A stretch of 8,867 nt of DNA from positions 1 to 8,867 of the forward strand of contig WQRL01000054.1 in the NCBI GenBank assembly GCA_009786775.1, read 5' to 3'. This DNA is from Oscillospiraceae bacterium. Lineage in GTDB: Bacteria; Bacillota; Clostridia; Oscillospirales; Oscillospiraceae. Shown in pieces: positions 6,536-8,867 of the stretch. Position numbers and translations under genes: made by a program. Positions within the stretch are counted from its first letter, which is position 1. Each line of letters opens with the position of its first letter. The notes beneath the pieces are model-generated. The model worked only from the letters and a program-made list of their open reading frames with translations, did not search any database and was not told the origin of the DNA.

Positions 6536-6577
6536 CCATGCATAAAACAACCAGCACTTGCCGGCTGCCATGCATAA
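6536..6577. repeat. Paired 10-base direct repeat in the ireB leader
   Basis: CCATGCATAA occurs at 6536-6545 and again at 6568-6577, 32 bases apart start to start, about three helical turns. Each contains the palindrome ATGCAT. It lies between the predicted ireB promoter and start codon and could be a regulator site, or chance. Confidence 0.35.
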
Positions 6578-6608
6578 TCTGCGCAGAATCTTCCAACTCT
6601 CTACACTT

Positions 6609-6617
6609 ATTATAGCA
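6609..6617 (-). promoter_or_regulatory. Candidate extended -10 promoter for ireB
   Basis: On the minus strand TGCTATAAT reads as an extended -10 (TGnTATAAT). No good -35 is seen at normal spacing, which extended -10 promoters can tolerate. Transcription would start near 6602, giving a leader of about 90 bases before the GTG at 6510. Confidence 0.5.
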
Positions 6618-6687
6618 AATTCAAAGCCAAATGGATATTACAAATACATGACAATTTTTAATGCGCAGCGCTTCTTTACATACAGCC

Positions 6688-6693
6688 TACAAT
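6688..6693 (+). promoter_or_regulatory. Candidate -10 box for the plus-strand structured RNA
   Basis: TACAAT matches the -10 consensus at five of six positions and would place the start at about 6699-6701, immediately before the first stem begins at 6704. No convincing -35 is seen 16-18 bases upstream, so this is weak. Confidence 0.3.
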
Positions 6694-6698
6694 CCGCA

Positions 6699-6997
6699 GA
6701 CCAGCCGGGCATGGGTGCTGCTCTGTGGGAAAGTGGGGCGGCCGCAGTCCTGGAACACAAGTTTTGTAAGGCTTTCAAGTCTTTTCTAAAGTAGACGTGA
6801 CTGACGGAGGCCGCCACGCTTTTTCACAGAGCAGCGCCCGTGTCCGGCGGATGGTTTTAGACATGCGTCAATTGCAACAACACACGCACCGCAGTAGTCA
6901 CATGGGGGATGTGTGCTCAGCTTTCTGAGGGAATTTCGGCGACGAGACCGAAACTGACCGAAGTAAGATGAGCGCATATCCCCCATGTGACGGCTAC
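6699..6997 (+). ncRNA. Candidate structured RNA with two long stem-loops
   Basis: This is the core of the 517-base stretch (6511-7027) without a convincing gene. Stem 1 pairs 6704-6743 with 6809-6848: of 40 positions, 33 are Watson-Crick, 6 are G-U and one is a G-A mismatch. After a short internal loop it continues as CAGTC/GACTG (6745-6749 with 6799-6803) around a 49-base AU-richer loop. Stem 2 pairs 6897-6918 with 6970-6991: 20 Watson-Crick and 2 G-U, with GTAG/CTAC outside it across a small bulge and an inner hairpin TTTCGG/CCGAAA (6934-6939 with 6948-6953). The linker holds a 5-bp hairpin TGCGT/ACGCA (6864-6868 with 6884-6888). All eight wobble pairs are G-U on the plus strand and would be A-C on the minus strand, so the plus strand is the likely RNA. 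It does not resemble 6S, tmRNA, RNase P, SRP RNA or a riboswitch that I know. A palindromic mobile element is the main alternative. No U-rich terminator is seen after it. Confidence 0.55.
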
Positions 6998-7027
6998 CTA
7001 TAGCACCTGGCCAGCCACTGGGCAAAT

Positions 7028-7429
7028 TTACAAGCTATTCATCTGATCCTTTCCAAATGCCATAGGAAGAAGGGCAGAAATAGAATAACTGACATAGCGT
7101 CCATCGGCGCGGGCGCTAAGAATCTCAAGCTCAGGGGCGAACTCCAGAAGAAGCTGACGGCAAGTACCGCAAGGGAAACAGTAAGAACTACCCTCTGAAG
7201 TGATAGCAATACGCTTAAACCCCCCGCTATGACCGGCCGCCACCGCCGCCGCCACAGCACCCGCCTCAGCGCAAACCGTTGCGCCGAAAGCAGCATTTTC
7301 GATATTGCAGCCAGCAAACACCGAGCCATCCTCGCACTCAATAGCAGCACCGACCTTGAACCTAGAATAAGGCGAATACGAATTTACCATGACCTCCCTG
7401 GCCAAATCAATCAACTTTCTATCTGTCAT
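7028..7429 (-). CDS. cdd: Cytidine deaminase
   Basis: 133 residues, the normal length of the small tetrameric enzyme that turns cytidine and deoxycytidine into uridine and deoxyuridine in pyrimidine salvage. ATG 7429 has GAGGAG (minus strand, 7435-7440) 5 bases upstream. Visible motifs: YSPYSRFKVGAA (18-29), the substrate-binding GCNIENAAFG (40-49), CAE (53-55, zinc ligand Cys53 and proton-shuttling Glu55), PCGTCRQ (86-92, zinc ligands Cys87 and Cys90), and a C-terminal LLPMAF. The usual Arg right after CAE (Arg56 in the Bacillus subtilis enzyme) is Ala here. It follows purL on the same strand after a 106-base gap, in which I see no clear terminator and no clear promoter. Confidence 0.93.
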   Translation of the reverse strand: MTDRKLIDLAREVMVNSYSPYSRFKVGAAIECEDGSVFAGCNIENAAFGATVCAEAGAVAAAVAAGHSGGFKRIAITSEGSSYCFPCGTCRQLLLEFAPELEILSARADGRYVSYSISALLPMAFGKDQMNSL

Positions 7430-7535
7430 AATATCTCCTCCAAATAGTATTTGTATAGGTAAGTTAACAACTCACAGCAGGACAGCGGGATTGCCTTGCA
7501 TCCACGGAGGCCCTGCGCCAAACAGCCTGCCAACA

Positions 7536-8867
7536 TTACTTAAAATAATAAATCCCGCTCTCGAAAACCGGCTGGTGCTTATTGCCATAGATGTTGTGTG
7601 CAATATGCTCAGAAGCACGCTCAGTATGTGCCATCTTGCCGAAAACCCTGCCATCTGGGCTAAACAGCCCCTCAATTGCATTTACAGATCCATTGGGGTT
7701 TATGGCCGTCAACATGGACGCAGTGCCGTTTACATCGGTATACTGGGTTGCGATTTGACCGCTGGAAGCGAGACGCGACACCAGCCCGGGGGTTGCGCTC
7801 AGCCTCCCGTCACCGTGGGAAACAGGCAAAATATGGACATCGCCCACATTGCTCAAGCTCATCCAAGGAGAACTTACTGAGCAAATCCGGGTGTGAACAT
7901 ATTTGGACTGGTGACGTCCAATAAGGTTTTTAGAAAGGGTGGGGCTATTTTCGCCAGGTATTAAAATTTGGCCGAAAGGCACAAGGCCTAGCTTAATGAG
8001 AGCCTGAAAGCCGTTGCAAATACCCAGCATTAGGCCATCTCGCACATTAAGATGCTCAGAAATAGCCTCACAGATGCTCTTCTCACGGAAGATTAAATTT
8101 ATAAACTTCGCCGAACCATCAGGCTCATCACCTAGGGAAGAGCCTCCGGGGAGCATTACTATCTGACTTCTCTTTATCCCTTCCGCCACTGCTGCTACAG
8201 ACTCCCTGAGCAGAGCCGGGGTCATGTTTCTCACTATGAGGGTTTCGACTTCTCCGCCTGCGCGGGAGAAAGAGCGCGCTACATCCAGCTCGCTGTTAGT
8301 GCCGGGGAATGTGAGGTTGAGCACCCTGGGCTTTGCAAATTTCTCGGAGGCCACAATTGCAGGGCGGATATCATATGAAGCCTGTACCACAGAACCTAGT
8401 GGCTCATCCGCTGTTTTGGTCGGAAAAATAGATTCCAGTTCATTTTCCCATATGGGCACAAGGGAGCCAATCTCAATTTCCTCATAGCCTATTTTAATAA
8501 CCTGCCTGCCTGATGTCATGCCCAGAGTTACAGCTCCGCTAACGGGCTTCGCCACTTCAGCGATTATGGCACCCTGGGAGGTTTCAGAAAGCAGTTTGGT
8601 GTCGAAGCTGCTGTCAAACTCAAAGCCCAGTTCGTTGCCGAGGGACATTTTGAAAATGCCCTCCAAAATCCCGCCGTCCGTGACGGTCCAGGCTGAGATA
8701 ATTACCTTCTCCTCAATGAGGCGGTGGATTGACTTCCAAGTTTTCTTGAGCTCTCTGAGGTTCTCATTAGCAGGAAACAAAACTACATATGAGCCGGCCT
8801 TCTTAAATTCCGGGGTTATAATATTTCTTGCATCACTTGGGGCAACGGCAAATGAAACCAGTGTGGG
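7536..8867 (-). CDS. purL: Phosphoribosylformylglycinamidine synthase, single-chain form, C-terminal part (5' end outside window)
   Basis: FGAM synthase converts FGAR, glutamine and ATP to FGAM in step 4 of purine synthesis. The frame is open to the window edge, so the TTG at 8780 is internal; 443 residues are visible of a protein that is usually about 1,200-1,300 long. Numbered from the edge: SDARNIITPEFKKAGS and SAWTVTDGG (ending at 66) belong to the second AIRS-like synthetase half. The glutaminase domain starts near 180 with RVLNLTFPGTNSELD, followed by MLPGGSSLGDEPDG, the nucleophile in GICNGFQALIKLG (Cys284), HGDGRL, and AHTER with His414 and Glu416 completing the triad. The fused glutaminase and the motif wording match the Gram-positive single-chain class, not the separate PurL/PurQ/PurS system. 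No damage is visible in this part. Confidence 0.95.
   Translation of the reverse strand, partial: PTLVSFAVAPSDARNIITPEFKKAGSYVVLFPANENLRELKKTWKSIHRLIEEKVIISAWTVTDGGILEGIFKMSLGNELGFEFDSSFDTKLLSETSQGAIIAEVAKPVSGAVTLGMTSGRQVIKIGYEEIEIGSLVPIWENELESIFPTKTADEPLGSVVQASYDIRPAIVASEKFAKPRVLNLTFPGTNSELDVARSFSRAGGEVETLIVRNMTPALLRESVAAVAEGIKRSQIVMLPGGSSLGDEPDGSAKFINLIFREKSICEAISEHLNVRDGLMLGICNGFQALIKLGLVPFGQILIPGENSPTLSKNLIGRHQSKYVHTRICSVSSPWMSLSNVGDVHILPVSHGDGRLSATPGLVSRLASSGQIATQYTDVNGTASMLTAINPNGSVNAIEGLFSPDGRVFGKMAHTERASEHIAHNIYGNKHQPVFESGIYYFK

Noticed and set aside
6558..6794. 78-residue plus-strand frame in the ireB-cdd gap
   Set aside because: There is no ribosome site or recognisable motif, and its second half is the left arm of stem 1.
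6699..6997. 6S RNA, retron RNA or group II intron as identity of the structured region
   Set aside because: 6S RNA needs a large central bubble, absent from the continuous 40-bp stem; no reverse transcriptase lies nearby; and no intron domain V-like hairpin is seen.
6786..7025. 79-residue minus-strand frame just after cdd, containing CDYCGAC
   Set aside because: It needs a TTG start without ribosome site, and it runs through both arms of stem 2 and one arm of stem 1. Its composition follows the inverted repeats, not a protein family.
7389..7880. 163-residue open frame on the plus strand
   Set aside because: It is antisense to the cdd start and the purL 3' end, both of which carry unmistakable motifs on the minus strand.
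1..8867. CRISPR array, tRNA, rRNA, or insertion sequence with transposase
   Set aside because: No regularly spaced repeats, no cloverleaf or rRNA motifs and no transposase-like frame were found on either strand.

Overview
The window looks like a piece of chromosome from a Gram-positive bacterium of the class Clostridia, probably an uncultured gut or anaerobic lineage. Support comes from an IreB (UPF0297) protein, a single-chain PurL with a fused glutaminase domain, a Cdd of the small Cys-Cys-Cys type, secreted proteins with InlB-type repeats, strong AGGAGG-like ribosome binding sites and GTG/TTG starts. The species cannot be named from the sequence.

Left part (1-5857, plus strand): an accessory, surface-directed region. 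It opens inside a large secreted protein made of InlB-type repeats, three BACON-like domains, an Ig-like domain, a ricin-type beta-trefoil and a C-terminal zincin metalloprotease domain. 66 bases later comes a lipoprotein with an InlB-like repeat, probably co-transcribed. A brnT-brnA toxin-antitoxin pair with its own promoter and terminator follows. After it lie a small fragment of a second lipoprotein gene and a clearly decayed third copy with two internal deletions, a frameshift and a premature stop. The 33-base segment shared by the intact lipoprotein and the fragment brackets brnTA, so the region has been rearranged within a tandem lipoprotein family.

A bidirectional terminator at about 5874-5930 separates this from the right part (5935-8867, minus strand), which is housekeeping: purL (3' part only), cdd, then, 517 bases further on, ireB followed by a small conserved-looking protein of unknown function. 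PurL makes formylglycinamidine ribonucleotide in purine synthesis, Cdd salvages cytidine and deoxycytidine, and IreB is known as a target of the PASTA Ser/Thr kinase in cell-envelope stress signalling.

The most unusual element is in the 517-base gap between ireB and cdd. It holds two long stem-loops, 40 and 22 base pairs, in which all eight non-Watson-Crick pairs except one mismatch are G-U when read on the plus strand. This suggests an unrecognised structured RNA transcribed from the plus strand, divergent from ireB.
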